From NCBI GenBank assembly GCA_031410915.1, contig JANNZY010000086.1, positions 1 to 64,000 on the forward strand: a stretch of DNA of 64,000 nucleotides. Direction: 5' to 3'. Every line of letters starts with the position of its first letter. Position 1 is the first letter of the stretch. The position numbers were made by a program, and so were the translations under genes. The DNA comes from WLMZ01 sp031410915 (GTDB taxonomy: Bacteria > Actinomycetota > Acidimicrobiia > Acidimicrobiales > Ilumatobacteraceae). The notes beneath the pieces are model-generated. The model searched no databases. It was not told the DNA's origin and worked only from the letters and a program-made list of their open reading frames with translations. This document shows positions 1 through 8,101 of the stretch, in pieces.

Positions 1-1
1 G

Positions 2-526
2 GACAAGCCCGAGCGCGAGCCGAAGGCGCACCGGCTTCGCCGTCCCGGTCTGCTGACGATCGTCGCCATCGTCGCCGTCGCAGCCACTGTTGGCGCAGTG
101 TTGGGCGCGTCGCGATGGCAGGAGGACAAGGCCGCGACGCAGGCCACCGCAACCGACCCCACCGTCACGACCGTGGCGCAAGCCACCACCACCTCTGCAC
201 CGAGAACCACCACCACGACTGCGGCGACGGAGGAAGAGCCGACCTTTCGCGCATCGTGCCCCAGCACCGGCGGAGGATGGACGATGGTGCCGGTCTGGCC
301 GGGCACGTTCTCGGGCCTCGCCTATTACGACTACGCCGTGCAGAACTTCGTCGCCAATACCTGGGACACGCTCGGCTACATGGCCACGCCCGACCCCGGC
401 GCGATTCGTATCACTGGTCTCGGGCCGCAGGAGAAGCGCATCGTGCGCATCATCGCCGCGCTCAGCAACGGCACCGCCAGCGACCCGCGCTTCGTGCTCG
501 TGACGGCCCCCGCCGAAGCCTGCTGA
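2..526 (+). CDS. Membrane-anchored protein with Thr-rich linker, 5' end outside window
   Basis: The reading frame is open from base 2, so the start lies upstream of the window. The visible part begins with a basic stretch, then a hydrophobic segment (roughly bases 47-106, rich in Val/Ala/Ile) that should span the membrane. After it comes a Thr/Ala-rich spacer of about 35 residues and a compact C-terminal domain of about 90 residues with two or three Cys, ending in Glu-Ala-Cys. This layout (cytoplasmic tail, one helix, Thr-rich stalk, small extracytoplasmic domain) is common in actinobacterial surface proteins. I do not recognise the C-terminal domain. The internal ATG at 98 would remove most of the helix and is an unlikely start. 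Confidence 0.7.
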   Translation, partial: DKPEREPKAHRLRRPGLLTIVAIVAVAATVGAVLGASRWQEDKAATQATATDPTVTTVAQATTTSAPRTTTTTAATEEEPTFRASCPSTGGGWTMVPVWPGTFSGLAYYDYAVQNFVANTWDTLGYMATPDPGAIRITGLGPQEKRIVRIIAALSNGTASDPRFVLVTAPAEAC

Positions 527-533
527 CGCTGCG

Positions 534-1019
534 TCACATCTCGTCGAGCGCAATGTGGTCGGGGTACGGGAAAACTGCCGCGGGCATGTCCCTGCGGGCC
601 AGTGAGTGGTACAGCCGGTGGGCGATCCACCAGCGGCCGTCGAGCCGTTGGAAGCGGTCGTGGTACATCCCGTAGATCTGCGACCACTGTCCGGCCGGCG
701 TCTGGCGCAACTCGGTCATGTACATCCGGGCCGCCGCACGGTCGGGGTTGCCGCCGCTGCGGAGGTGGATGCGCGTGCCGAGGATGCCGAACTGGAAGAA
801 CTCGAACTGCGACACCATCGTGTCGATGAAGTGTGCGATCGCGGCGGGACCGACCTCGCGTATCGTGCGCTCGCGCAGGTCCAGTTCGAGCTCGCAGTCG
901 GGTAGGAAGATGTCGTGCAGCTCGTGCCACTTGCGCCGCGACACGATGTCGGCGTACGCGTCCTGCAGCCGACGGATCTCGCTGTGGTCGACAGTGTCCT
1001 CGAGCCGGGTCTCATCCAC
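534..1019 (-). CDS. SnoaL-like / NTF2-fold protein
   Basis: 161 aa. The sequence opens with a helix bearing the pattern IRRLQDAYADIVSRRKW, followed by LHDIFLPDCELELDL and a C-terminal sheet with GRWWIAHRLYHSL. This is the typical layout of SnoaL-like polyketide cyclase/nuclear-transport-factor-2 proteins, which bind or modify small hydrophobic molecules. Catalytic function cannot be read from the fold alone. It starts 15 bp after the stop of the deazaflavin-dependent oxidoreductase gene (1035-1448), so the two are probably one transcript, and the product may act on the same small molecule. Confidence 0.8.
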   Translation of the reverse strand: MDETRLEDTVDHSEIRRLQDAYADIVSRRKWHELHDIFLPDCELELDLRERTIREVGPAAIAHFIDTMVSQFEFFQFGILGTRIHLRSGGNPDRAAARMYMTELRQTPAGQWSQIYGMYHDRFQRLDGRWWIAHRLYHSLARRDMPAAVFPYPDHIALDEM

Positions 1020-1034
1020 GACGCGAGGCCGCTG

Positions 1035-1448
1035 TCAGCTGCGCTCGAGCGCGATGACGGGGATGACCCGCGTGGTGCCATCCTGGTACGCCTTGAAGCC
1101 GGGCATCCGCTCGACTTGCTTCGCGTACAGCTCGTCGCGCTCGGCCCCGGTGATCTCGACGGCAGTCGCGCTGTAGGTGTCCGAGCCGACCTCGACCTGC
1201 ACGGTCGGGTGCGCCGTGAGGTTGTGGTACCAGTCCGGGTGCGTCGGCGCGCCGGCCTTGGACGCGAAGATCACGACCCGGTCACCGTCGGGCAGGTACA
1301 CCAGCGGAGCGGTTCGCGGCTGGCCGCTCTTGGCTCCGGTTGTGGTGACCAACACCATCGGCGCGCCCTCGAACGGTCCGCCGACGATGCCGTTGTTGGC
1401 CCGGAACTCCTCGATGATCTTGGCGTTGAAATCGTTTGGTTCGGCCAT
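1035..1448 (-). CDS. Deazaflavin (F420)-dependent nitroreductase family protein
   Basis: 137 aa, full length for the Ddn-like family. Visible family features are the N-terminal helix (NDFNAKIIEEFRANNG), the strand-turn VLVTTTGAKSGQPRTAPLVY, the FASKAGAPTHPDWYHNL segment and a split-barrel C-terminus. In relatives the TTGAKSG and RTAPL segments contact the F420 phosphate and the PTHPDWYHNL loop forms the substrate pocket. The likely role is F420H2-dependent reduction of a small organic substrate. A Shine-Dalgarno-like AGGAG lies about 10 nt before the ATG at 1448. It heads a two-gene operon with the SnoaL-like gene. Confidence 0.88.
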   Translation of the reverse strand: MAEPNDFNAKIIEEFRANNGIVGGPFEGAPMVLVTTTGAKSGQPRTAPLVYLPDGDRVVIFASKAGAPTHPDWYHNLTAHPTVQVEVGSDTYSATAVEITGAERDELYAKQVERMPGFKAYQDGTTRVIPVIALERS

Positions 1449-1528
1449 GTTCGTGGGGCTCCTGTGCTCGTGCTGTCAGCTGACGATAGACGGTCCGGCG
1501 GGCCTGCGTCGGCCCCGTCCAGCGTGGA

Positions 1529-1936
1529 TCAGAGACTGTTGACGATGGTGACGAGGCCCAAGAGCGCGACGACAACGCCGGTCAGCGCTGCGACCCACGC
1601 CCACCTCGGCCAGGGAGCTCGCACGGTGACGTCGGCGGGTGGCTCACCGACGACTGAGCGCAGCGATGCAACCCACGACTCAGGCGTCGGCGCAGCGATG
1701 CCGTCGCCGCGCAGCGCGAAACGAAGCTTTCGATCTCGGTGATACAGCGTTACGCCCATCGCCGACCGCGACACGGAGTGCAGCTCGCCGACCGGAGCGT
1801 CCAGCACGGAGGTTCCGTCGGGCGTGGTGAACCGCAGGCGACCGGCGCCGAGGCTGAGCAGACCAACTTTGACCAACGGGGGCAGCGGTACTGCGGGAAC
1901 GAGTTGCGCTGTCGAGGACACACCGGCGGCGACCAT
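1529..1936 (-). CDS. Small protein with C-terminal membrane helix
   Basis: 135 aa. Residues 1-105 look like a soluble beta-rich domain: strands such as VGLLSLGAGRLRFTT and GVTLYHRDRKLRFALRG resemble a pleckstrin-homology-like or GRAM-like fold. A Pro/Trp-containing linker leads to one hydrophobic helix (WAWVAALTGVVVALLGLVTI) at the extreme C-terminus, so it is probably tail-anchored with the domain in the cytoplasm. A TATCGT hexamer ends 6 nt before the ATG, supporting a leaderless start. It is divergent from the 53-aa ORF at 1980, and the two starts are only 43 bp apart. Function unknown. Confidence 0.65.
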   Translation of the reverse strand: MVAAGVSSTAQLVPAVPLPPLVKVGLLSLGAGRLRFTTPDGTSVLDAPVGELHSVSRSAMGVTLYHRDRKLRFALRGDGIAAPTPESWVASLRSVVGEPPADVTVRAPWPRWAWVAALTGVVVALLGLVTIVNSL

Positions 1937-1942
1937 CTTCGG

Positions 1943-1948
1943 ACGATA
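1943..1948 (-). promoter_or_regulatory. -10 element for leaderless gene at 1936
   Basis: On the minus strand this reads TATCGT and is followed by 6 nt and then the ATG. No Shine-Dalgarno sequence is visible in that gap, so transcription and translation probably start at the same base. Confidence 0.5.
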
Positions 1949-1967
1949 GCGCCGCGGTAGTCAGGAC

Positions 1968-1973
1968 TACGCT
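1968..1973 (+). promoter_or_regulatory. -10 element for 53-aa ORF
   Basis: TACGCT followed by 6 nt and an ATG at 1980. It forms a compact divergent promoter pair with the TATCGT at 1943-1948 on the other strand. Confidence 0.5.
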
Positions 1974-1979
1974 GGCGCG

Positions 1980-2141
1980 ATGACTGCGATCGAGGCACCC
2001 CAGAGCACGGTGTCCTTCCGCCAGACGCAAGATGGCACGCAGCAGGACGACGACCTGCTGCTGCGGCCCGAGTACTTCGAGCCGATGGTGCATGAGGTAC
2101 ATGCCCGCACGCCGTTCGATCCCGCGACGGGCTGGCTGTAG
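1980..2141 (+). CDS. Small 53-aa acidic ORF upstream of the DUF4062 gene
   Basis: ATG at 1980 to TAG at 2139-2141, 53 codons. The product is acidic, with a Gln/Asp-rich centre (TQQDDDLLLRPEYF) and ends in FDPATGWL. A TACGCT -10 hexamer sits 6 nt before the ATG, the leaderless arrangement seen across this window, which is the main evidence that it is real. It ends 39 bp before the GTG of the 1255-aa DUF4062 protein and may share its transcript. No Cys pattern, signal peptide or membrane helix is visible. It could be a small partner or regulator of the large protein, but that is inference from position only. Confidence 0.45.
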   Translation: MTAIEAPQSTVSFRQTQDGTQQDDDLLLRPEYFEPMVHEVHARTPFDPATGWL

Positions 2142-2180
2142 TCGTCCGGTCGCGACGGCCCGCCGCATCGTGAGGCTGTC

Positions 2181-5100
2181 GTGACCGAACCGGACTTCCG
2201 GGCGATCCGCGTTTTCGTCTCGTCCACCTTCCGCGACATGCAGGCCGAGCGTGAGGAGTTGATCAAGCGCGTCTTCCCGCAGCTGCGAAGGATGTGTGAG
2301 CAGCGCGGCGTGGCGTGGTCGGAGGTCGACCTGCGCTGGGGCGTGACCGACGAGCAGAAGGCGGAGGGCGCGGTGCTGCCGATCTGCCTTGCCGAGATCG
2401 ACCGCAGCCGGCCGTACTTCATCGGCCTGCTCGGACAGCGCTACGGATGGGTGCCCGACGAGGTGCCGAGCGGACTCGTCGACCAATTGCCGTGGCTGTC
2501 CCATCTCGGCGGCACGTCCGTGACCGAGATGGAGATCTTGCACGGCGTGCTCAACGATCCGGCGTCGGCGGATCATGCGTTCTTCTACCTGCGCGACCCT
2601 GCATGGGTTGACGGTCGGCCGGGCGAGGACCAAGCGGCGCTGACCGAGAGCGCCAGCGACGACGAGATCGCCGCACTCGGTCCCGAGGCGGCGGAGGCTG
2701 CGGCCGCCGCACGACGGACGCGTCTGGATGAGTTGAAGCGCGCTGTCACTGTTGCCGGTCCGCCGTCGTGGCAGTACCCCGATCCGCAAGCGCTCGGCGC
2801 GCGGGTGCTGGCCGACTTCGGTGCGCTGATCGATCGCCTCTACCCAGAGTTGGACACACCCGACGCGCTCGCTCGCGACGCCGACGCGCACCGCGCGTTC
2901 GGAGCTGCGCAGTTGCCCGGTCACGTCGTTCGCCCCGCGCTGAACGCGCAACTGGACACGTTCGCGACGAGCAGCAACCCGCCACTGCTCGTCACCGGCG
3001 AGGTCGGCGCCGGCGCGACCGAGGTCGTCATCGGGTGGCTGCACGCCTGGCGCGACTCGCATCCCGATGACGTGATCGTCGAGCACCACGTCGGCGCGAA
3101 CGCGGCAGCCGCGGAGTGGACCGCGATGGCCGACCGGCTCGCGCGATCGATCGCGCGCGGTCACGGTTTCGAGGACGATCACGGTGACCACACGGACGCG
3201 GCCACGAGTCGCGTCATGCTGTGGACCGCGCTGAGCCGCGCCGGCCGCGCGACGCGGCGAACGGTGATCGCGGTGACCGGGGCCGACCTGCTGACCGACG
3301 TCGACGGCGCGCCGGATCTGACGTGGTTGCCGAAGCAGGGCGCGGCGACGCTGCGGATCGTGCTCAGCTCGAACGGCGGCCGGCCGGCAGCCGAGATGCA
3401 TCGTCGCGGATGGCCCACCCTCGTCGTTCCCGCGCTGGACGAGGCCGAGCGTCGTGAGCTGATCCGGTCGTTCCTCGGCCGGTATTCGAAGAGCCTCGAC
3501 GAGGTGCACGTCGCCCGGCTCGTGGCCGCTCCGGCGACGGGCAATGCCTTGTTCCTCCGCACCGTGCTGGACGAGTTGCGCCAGCATGGCGATCACTTCA
3601 CGCTCGGCCAGGTGATCGGACGCCACCTCGGCGCGACGACGGTCGACGCACTGCTCGAGCTCGTGCTGGCCCGCTACGAGGCCGACTTCGAGCGCGACAG
3701 GCCCGGCTTGGTCGGCGATGCGATGCGAGCGCTGTGGGCCGCCCGCCGCGGCCTGAGCGAGCCCGAGCTGCTCGACCTGCTCGGTGGCCGCGGCGAGCCG
3801 CTTCCCGGCGCGATCTGGTCGCCGCTCCTGCTGGCGGCCGAGGCCGGGGTGGTGACACGATCCGGTCAGCTCGCGTTCGCGACCGAGTCGCATCGCCTCG
3901 CAGTCGAGCGGCGCTACTTGCCGACAGTCGACGCCCGCCTCGGCGCGCACGCCGCGCTGGCGCGGCTCTTTGCTGCGGCTCCGCTCGGGCCACGCGTCGT
4001 GGACGAACTGCCGTGGCAGCAACACAGCTCGGGTGACGTCGACGGTCTCGTCGCGACTCTGTCCGACCTCGCGTTCTTGGACCTGGCCTATCGTCGGTCG
4101 CACAGCGATGTCCGCCGCCTGTGGCGTCGTGCCGAGCAAGCCGGCCGGCGCGTGGTCGATGGCTACCGCGCGATCGTCGACGACCCGTCCCGGAACCCGG
4201 ACATGGCGTGGGAGGTCGCCCGCCTCGTGACCGACGCCGGGTATCCGACCGAAGCGGCACGTCTGAACCGCTTCCTCGTCGACCACTACCGCGACCGGGT
4301 GCACGCCGATACCGGCGACGATGTCGCCGCCCGACGGCTGCCGGCCGCGCTCGTCAACGCCGGAGCCGCGCTCTTCACCCAGGGCGATCTCGCCGTGTCC
4401 GAGCCGTACCTGCGCGAGGGCGTCGAGATCGCCCGCCGTCGCGGCGACAACGACGTCTTGCAGGCCGGTCTCGGCAACCTCGCACTGCTACGTCTCGACC
4501 TCGGCGACGCGGCCGGAGCGCTCGTGCTCTTCGCCGAGGAGGAGGCGCTGTGCCGGGGCCGCAGCGATGCGAACGGGTTGCAGGCCAGTCTCGGCAACCG
4601 CAGCCAGCTACTGCGCCAAGCCGGCGATCTCGACGGCGCGCTCGCACTGATGCGTGAGCAGGAGGAGTTGTGCCGTTCGATCGGTGACTCCGCCGGTGTG
4701 GCTCGGGCCCTCGCCGGACAGGGCGCAGTGCTCGCCGACCGTGGCAACCCTTCGGACGCCCTCGGCCGGTTCACCGAGTACCGCCGAGTCGCGAACGAAC
4801 ACGGCGACTTGCGCGCCGTCGTCGAGGCCGGCGTGTCCGAATCGAACACTCTGCGCCAGCTCGGGCGCCGCGACGAGGCTGGTCATCTCGCGGCTGAGAG
4901 CGAGGCGCTCGCCCGACGGCTGAGCGACGAGCCGTTGCTCGCCCGCGTGCTCGACGCGCAGGCGCGCGCCGCTGTGGACGAAGGCCGGTGGGCCGACGGA
5001 CTTCAACTCGCGACCGAGGCGGTGCTGACGGCCCGCTCGTGCGGCGCCCGCCATGGTGAGATGATGGCTCTGGGCATGCTCGGAATCTCACAGCGCGAGC

Positions 5101-5948
5101 AGGGGAGTCACGCGGCAGCGCGGTCGACGCACAACGACGAGTTGTCGCTCGCGCACCAGCTCGGCGATGTCGGCGCGGCCGCCTCTGCGCAGGTCAATCT
5201 GGCCGCGTGTGACATCGTGGCCGACGATCTGCAGTCGGCGTTGCATCGCTACGCGCAGGCCGAACCGGCACTGCGTCAGCTCGGTGCGAACATGACGTTG
5301 GTCCCGCTCTACAACAACCGGTGGCAGGTGCACGCGCACATGGGCAACATGCCGGCGGCGTTCGACGATCTCGTCGCCGGTGGGCGCGCAGCTGCGGCGT
5401 GCGGCGCGCTGCAGCAGAGCCAAGAGATGCTCACCAAGGCGGTCGAGACGCTGTACGCGACGGGGAGGGTGAAAGAGGCCGAGCCGCTGTGGAGCAACGT
5501 GGCCGACGTCGCTCGGGCGCTCGGCGACGAGAGTGCCTTGCAGCGCGCGTTGGGTGAGCGGGCGCTGATGGTGCTCGGTCGTGGCGACATCGCCGCCGCT
5601 GCGGCGTTGTTCGACGAGCAGGAGGAGATCTGCCGCCGGATCGGCGACCAGGTCGGCCTTGCTGCGTGTGTCGGCAACCGCGCGATCCTGCTGCGCCAGA
5701 CAGGAGACCTGGTCGGTGCACTGGGCTGCATCGACGAGCAGATGGAGATCGCCAAGGCCAGTGGCAACGGCCAGGGCTATCTGTTCGCGACTGCGAACCG
5801 GGGCGAGGTGCTCGGCGCGATGGGACGTGTGTCCGAAGGTCTCCAGGCCCTCGGTGAGGCGCGCACGATGGCCGCCACTCACGGGCTCACGCCGATGGTG
5901 CAGCAGCTCGACCAGATGATCGCCGCGCTCCGCAGCGAACAGCGATAG
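2181..5948 (+). CDS. DUF4062 - degenerate NTPase - TPR protein
   Basis: 1255 aa, GTG start. Residues about 1-170 are a DUF4062 domain, recognised by RVFVSSTFRDMQAERE near the N-terminus and YFIGLLGQRYGWVP about 60 residues later; this is a Rossmann-like, TIR/SLOG-type fold in my reading. Residues about 230-600 resemble a STAND/NACHT-like ATPase, but the Walker A region reads TGEVGAGATE (residues 272-281). The invariant Lys is Ala279, and the Walker B region (VIAVTGADLL) is also weak, so nucleotide hydrolysis is doubtful. From about residue 690 to the end there are about 40-residue tetratricopeptide-like repeats; several carry an EQEELCRxIGD-type helix. The layout resembles NPHP3-like scaffold or sensor proteins. 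It may sense a ligand through the TPRs and signal through DUF4062. It is convergent with the SLOG-like gene. Confidence 0.75.
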   Translation: MTEPDFRAIRVFVSSTFRDMQAEREELIKRVFPQLRRMCEQRGVAWSEVDLRWGVTDEQKAEGAVLPICLAEIDRSRPYFIGLLGQRYGWVPDEVPSGLVDQLPWLSHLGGTSVTEMEILHGVLNDPASADHAFFYLRDPAWVDGRPGEDQAALTESASDDEIAALGPEAAEAAAAARRTRLDELKRAVTVAGPPSWQYPDPQALGARVLADFGALIDRLYPELDTPDALARDADAHRAFGAAQLPGHVVRPALNAQLDTFATSSNPPLLVTGEVGAGATEVVIGWLHAWRDSHPDDVIVEHHVGANAAAAEWTAMADRLARSIARGHGFEDDHGDHTDAATSRVMLWTALSRAGRATRRTVIAVTGADLLTDVDGAPDLTWLPKQGAATLRIVLSSNGGRPAAEMHRRGWPTLVVPALDEAERRELIRSFLGRYSKSLDEVHVARLVAAPATGNALFLRTVLDELRQHGDHFTLGQVIGRHLGATTVDALLELVLARYEADFERDRPGLVGDAMRALWAARRGLSEPELLDLLGGRGEPLPGAIWSPLLLAAEAGVVTRSGQLAFATESHRLAVERRYLPTVDARLGAHAALARLFAAAPLGPRVVDELPWQQHSSGDVDGLVATLSDLAFLDLAYRRSHSDVRRLWRRAEQAGRRVVDGYRAIVDDPSRNPDMAWEVARLVTDAGYPTEAARLNRFLVDHYRDRVHADTGDDVAARRLPAALVNAGAALFTQGDLAVSEPYLREGVEIARRRGDNDVLQAGLGNLALLRLDLGDAAGALVLFAEEEALCRGRSDANGLQASLGNRSQLLRQAGDLDGALALMREQEELCRSIGDSAGVARALAGQGAVLADRGNPSDALGRFTEYRRVANEHGDLRAVVEAGVSESNTLRQLGRRDEAGHLAAESEALARRLSDEPLLARVLDAQARAAVDEGRWADGLQLATEAVLTARSCGARHGEMMALGMLGISQREQGSHAAARSTHNDELSLAHQLGDVGAAASAQVNLAACDIVADDLQSALHRYAQAEPALRQLGANMTLVPLYNNRWQVHAHMGNMPAAFDDLVAGGRAAAACGALQQSQEMLTKAVETLYATGRVKEAEPLWSNVADVARALGDESALQRALGERALMVLGRGDIAAAAALFDEQEEICRRIGDQVGLAACVGNRAILLRQTGDLVGALGCIDEQMEIAKASGNGQGYLFATANRGEVLGAMGRVSEGLQALGEARTMAATHGLTPMVQQLDQMIAALRSEQR

Positions 5949-5959
5949 GGCTCGGGGTC

Positions 5960-6008
5960 GTCAGCCGCCAGTCGTCAGTCGTCAGCCGTCAGCCGTCAGC
6001 CGTCACCG
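5960..6008 (+). repeat. 7-bp tandem repeat, seven units
   Basis: Seven consecutive heptamers on the pattern GTCAGCC (GTCAGCC, GCCAGTC, GTCAGTC, GTCAGCC three times, GTCACCG). They lie between the convergent stops of the DUF4062 gene (5948) and the SLOG-like gene (5996), and the SLOG stop codon sits inside a unit. The unit length is not a multiple of three, so copy-number change would alter the last codons of the SLOG-like protein. Confidence 0.8.
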
Positions 6009-6499
6009 GATCGAGTGACGAGGACGACCTCGACGAGAACGTCGCGGTCGAGCGCGTACTGGATGATCTCGGCCGTCCCTCCCAGTCCCCTCGCCGGAGA
6101 ACCGTCCCACAACGCGACCACAACGCCCACCGCGTCGACGACGGCGCGTCCGGCCCGTTCGTAGGCGTCCTCGCGCGTGTCGCCACAATGTTGAGCCACG
6201 ACAGCAACCGACTCTGCTCGCGCCAGCAGCGCGTCGAATGCGTCTCGTGACTCCGCCGTCGCGAAGTCATGCGAGAAGTCCTCACGGGGCAGCGGCAGGA
6301 TCACTTCCAGCGCGCTGTCGGGGCGGGCCAGGCACAGCTCGGCCACCAGACGGTCTCCGCCTTCGGCCAGGCTGGACACGACCGTGACCGGATTCCCATC
6401 GGACAGAAGCCGATCCAGCACGTGGTTCGTCATCTCGCGCACGAGCGCGTCATCGTCGTAGTGGCGATGGCCGGTGACCCCGATCCGGACGCGCTTCAC
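5996..6499 (-). CDS. SLOG-like nucleotide-binding protein
   Basis: 167 aa. The N-terminus MKRVRIGVTGHRHYDDD, the central SSLAEGGDRLVAELCL and the late glycine loop LGGTAEIIQYAL form a Rossmann-type pattern like the SLOG (Smf/DprA-LOG) family. These proteins bind nucleotides or nucleotide-derived signals. Proteins of this class are often linked to nucleotide-based conflict or signalling systems, but this sequence alone does not prove such a role. The start ATG overlaps the stop of the DUF2207 gene by 4 bp, so it is co-translated as the third gene of the operon at 8746-5996. It is convergent with the DUF4062 gene, 47 bp away across the heptamer repeat. Confidence 0.65.
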   Translation of the reverse strand: MKRVRIGVTGHRHYDDDALVREMTNHVLDRLLSDGNPVTVVSSLAEGGDRLVAELCLARPDSALEVILPLPREDFSHDFATAESRDAFDALLARAESVAVVAQHCGDTREDAYERAGRAVVDAVGVVVALWDGSPARGLGGTAEIIQYALDRDVLVEVVLVTRSGDG

Positions 6500-8100
6500 G
6501 CCTTCGCCCGACCGGTGGGTGACAGGCTCTCGGCAGCAACTGGCGCGCCGCCCAACGCGGCGGCGTACACGAGCGTGTCGCCAAGCGTCTTCACCTCATG
6601 CGCACCGGCCCGCGCCAGCTGCGCGTCGCTCTTGCGCAGCCATGCGCCGTAGGCCGACCACCGGTCGCGGGCCGAGCGACCCTTCGCGCTGAGGCCCTGC
6701 CCGATCGCGGCCGAGGTCGCCATCGCCAGCAACGGGCCGACGAACACCAGTGCCCAGCCGAGGCCGACGCCGGCGATGATCGCGATCACGCTCATCGCGA
6801 CCGCGGTGCCCGCGCTGAACAAGAACGGCACGCGCCCACGCAGCAGGCCGGCCCGGCGGGCCTCGGCGAACAGCACCCGCTGCAGCGTCTTGTCGACGAG
6901 CGCCGCCTGGCTGCTGTGCCACACCGGTGGGCCGGTGACCTCCGTCGGCCCGGTCCCGCTCGTCACGGGACGCAATGCGGTCAGCACGGCGTTCTCGAAC
7001 TTCGTGTGGCCGCGCGCTTCGGCCGGCACGCAGATCGAGAACCGGCGGGCGTCGTCACCGCTCACCTCGATCACGTTTCGTCGCGCCAACTCCAGCAGCG
7101 TCGCAGCGACGACCGATTGTTTGCCGCATCCGGCGTCGCCAACCACCAGTCCGGCGAGAGCGGGCTCGAGGTCGTCGGGACGCGTCGTCGCCGAGAGCAC
7201 ACTCGAGTCATCGGTGCGGGCGCGTCGGGCGGCGGCACCGGCGCCCACGTCCCACAGTGCGCGGACCACGAAGTACAGCACCGGCACGCCGAGCAGCGCG
7301 GTCAGGATGATCGCAAACACCGGGTTGCCACCGTCTGGAACAACTGGTGCGTTGAAACGTTCGCCGGTTGCGTCCTCGATGTCGGTGCGCAGCCGATCCC
7401 ACGCATCGTCCACGCTCCCGTCGCGCATCGCCAGCCCGGCCAACGCAGCAGAATCGCCACCGTGCAGCACCGCAACCATGGACACAGCCGTGCCACCGGG
7501 ATCGATGCCCACGAAGCGAACACTGCCGCCGCCCGGGTCCGTCTCGCTGCGGATCGATTTCATCTCCAGGAAATGCAGTTCGACGTCATCCGAGCCGTCC
7601 ACGAACAAGCGACCGTAGACCGGAACGTCGCCGTACGTCACCCCGTCGAGGTAGCAGATCGCACACGGGAACAGCGCCCGATCGGAGTCGATCGAGTCGT
7701 TCGTGACTCCGGCGAGGGCGACGATCCCGCCGTCGCGATAGCGCGTGACTGCGCCGGGGAGTTCGAAACGAACCGTCGCTGTCGACGTGATCCGCACGCT
7801 CGCGTACCGGCCGATGTCCGCTGGCACCGCGTCACCGTCCACCGTCAGCAACCGGCCGCCGGGCGGCACGCGGATGTCGAGATCGCGAGTGATGTCGTCG
7901 CCCGTGTCGTAGGTGATCGCGATCGACAGTCGGCCTTCGTCGTTGATCGCGCCGGCCCAGGTGATCGAGCGCAGGCCGTCGGCTGGGTTGCCGACATCGA
8001 TCGGCTCCACGCCGAGGTCCAGCCACGCCAGCAATGGCAGCAGACCCATCACCGCAACGAACACCACCGGCGTGAGGATGCGAACGACGCGGCGCAACAC
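6496..8100 (-). CDS. DUF2207-family membrane protein
   Basis: 534 aa. A first helix at residues about 8-28 is followed by an extracytoplasmic beta-rich region (about 35-250) that includes FPCAICYLDG with two Cys. A second helix is at about 262-282 (AIILTALLGVPVLYFVVRALW). After a cytoplasmic linker come two more helices near 425-470 and a C-terminal cytoplasmic segment. This is the domain order of DUF2207 proteins, whose function is unknown. The segment GDAGCGKQS looks like a P-loop but lies where the family has a helix-turn region, so I do not read it as ATP binding. It begins 1 bp after the lipoprotein stop and overlaps the SLOG-like start by 4 bp. Confidence 0.8.
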   Translation of the reverse strand: MLRRVVRILTPVVFVAVMGLLPLLAWLDLGVEPIDVGNPADGLRSITWAGAINDEGRLSIAITYDTGDDITRDLDIRVPPGGRLLTVDGDAVPADIGRYASVRITSTATVRFELPGAVTRYRDGGIVALAGVTNDSIDSDRALFPCAICYLDGVTYGDVPVYGRLFVDGSDDVELHFLEMKSIRSETDPGGGSVRFVGIDPGGTAVSMVAVLHGGDSAALAGLAMRDGSVDDAWDRLRTDIEDATGERFNAPVVPDGGNPVFAIILTALLGVPVLYFVVRALWDVGAGAAARRARTDDSSVLSATTRPDDLEPALAGLVVGDAGCGKQSVVAATLLELARRNVIEVSGDDARRFSICVPAEARGHTKFENAVLTALRPVTSGTGPTEVTGPPVWHSSQAALVDKTLQRVLFAEARRAGLLRGRVPFLFSAGTAVAMSVIAIIAGVGLGWALVFVGPLLAMATSAAIGQGLSAKGRSARDRWSAYGAWLRKSDAQLARAGAHEVKTLGDTLVYAAALGGAPVAAESLSPTGRAKA

Positions 8101-8101
8101 G

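Noticed and set aside
1680..4304. Long minus-strand open frame over the DUF4062 gene
   Set aside because: Arg/Gln/His-rich composition typical of an antisense shadow in GC-rich DNA; the + strand frame has clear domains.
7070..7140. P-loop ATPase in the DUF2207 protein (GDAGCGKQS)
   Set aside because: No Walker B partner and the position corresponds to an ordinary helical region in DUF2207 proteins.
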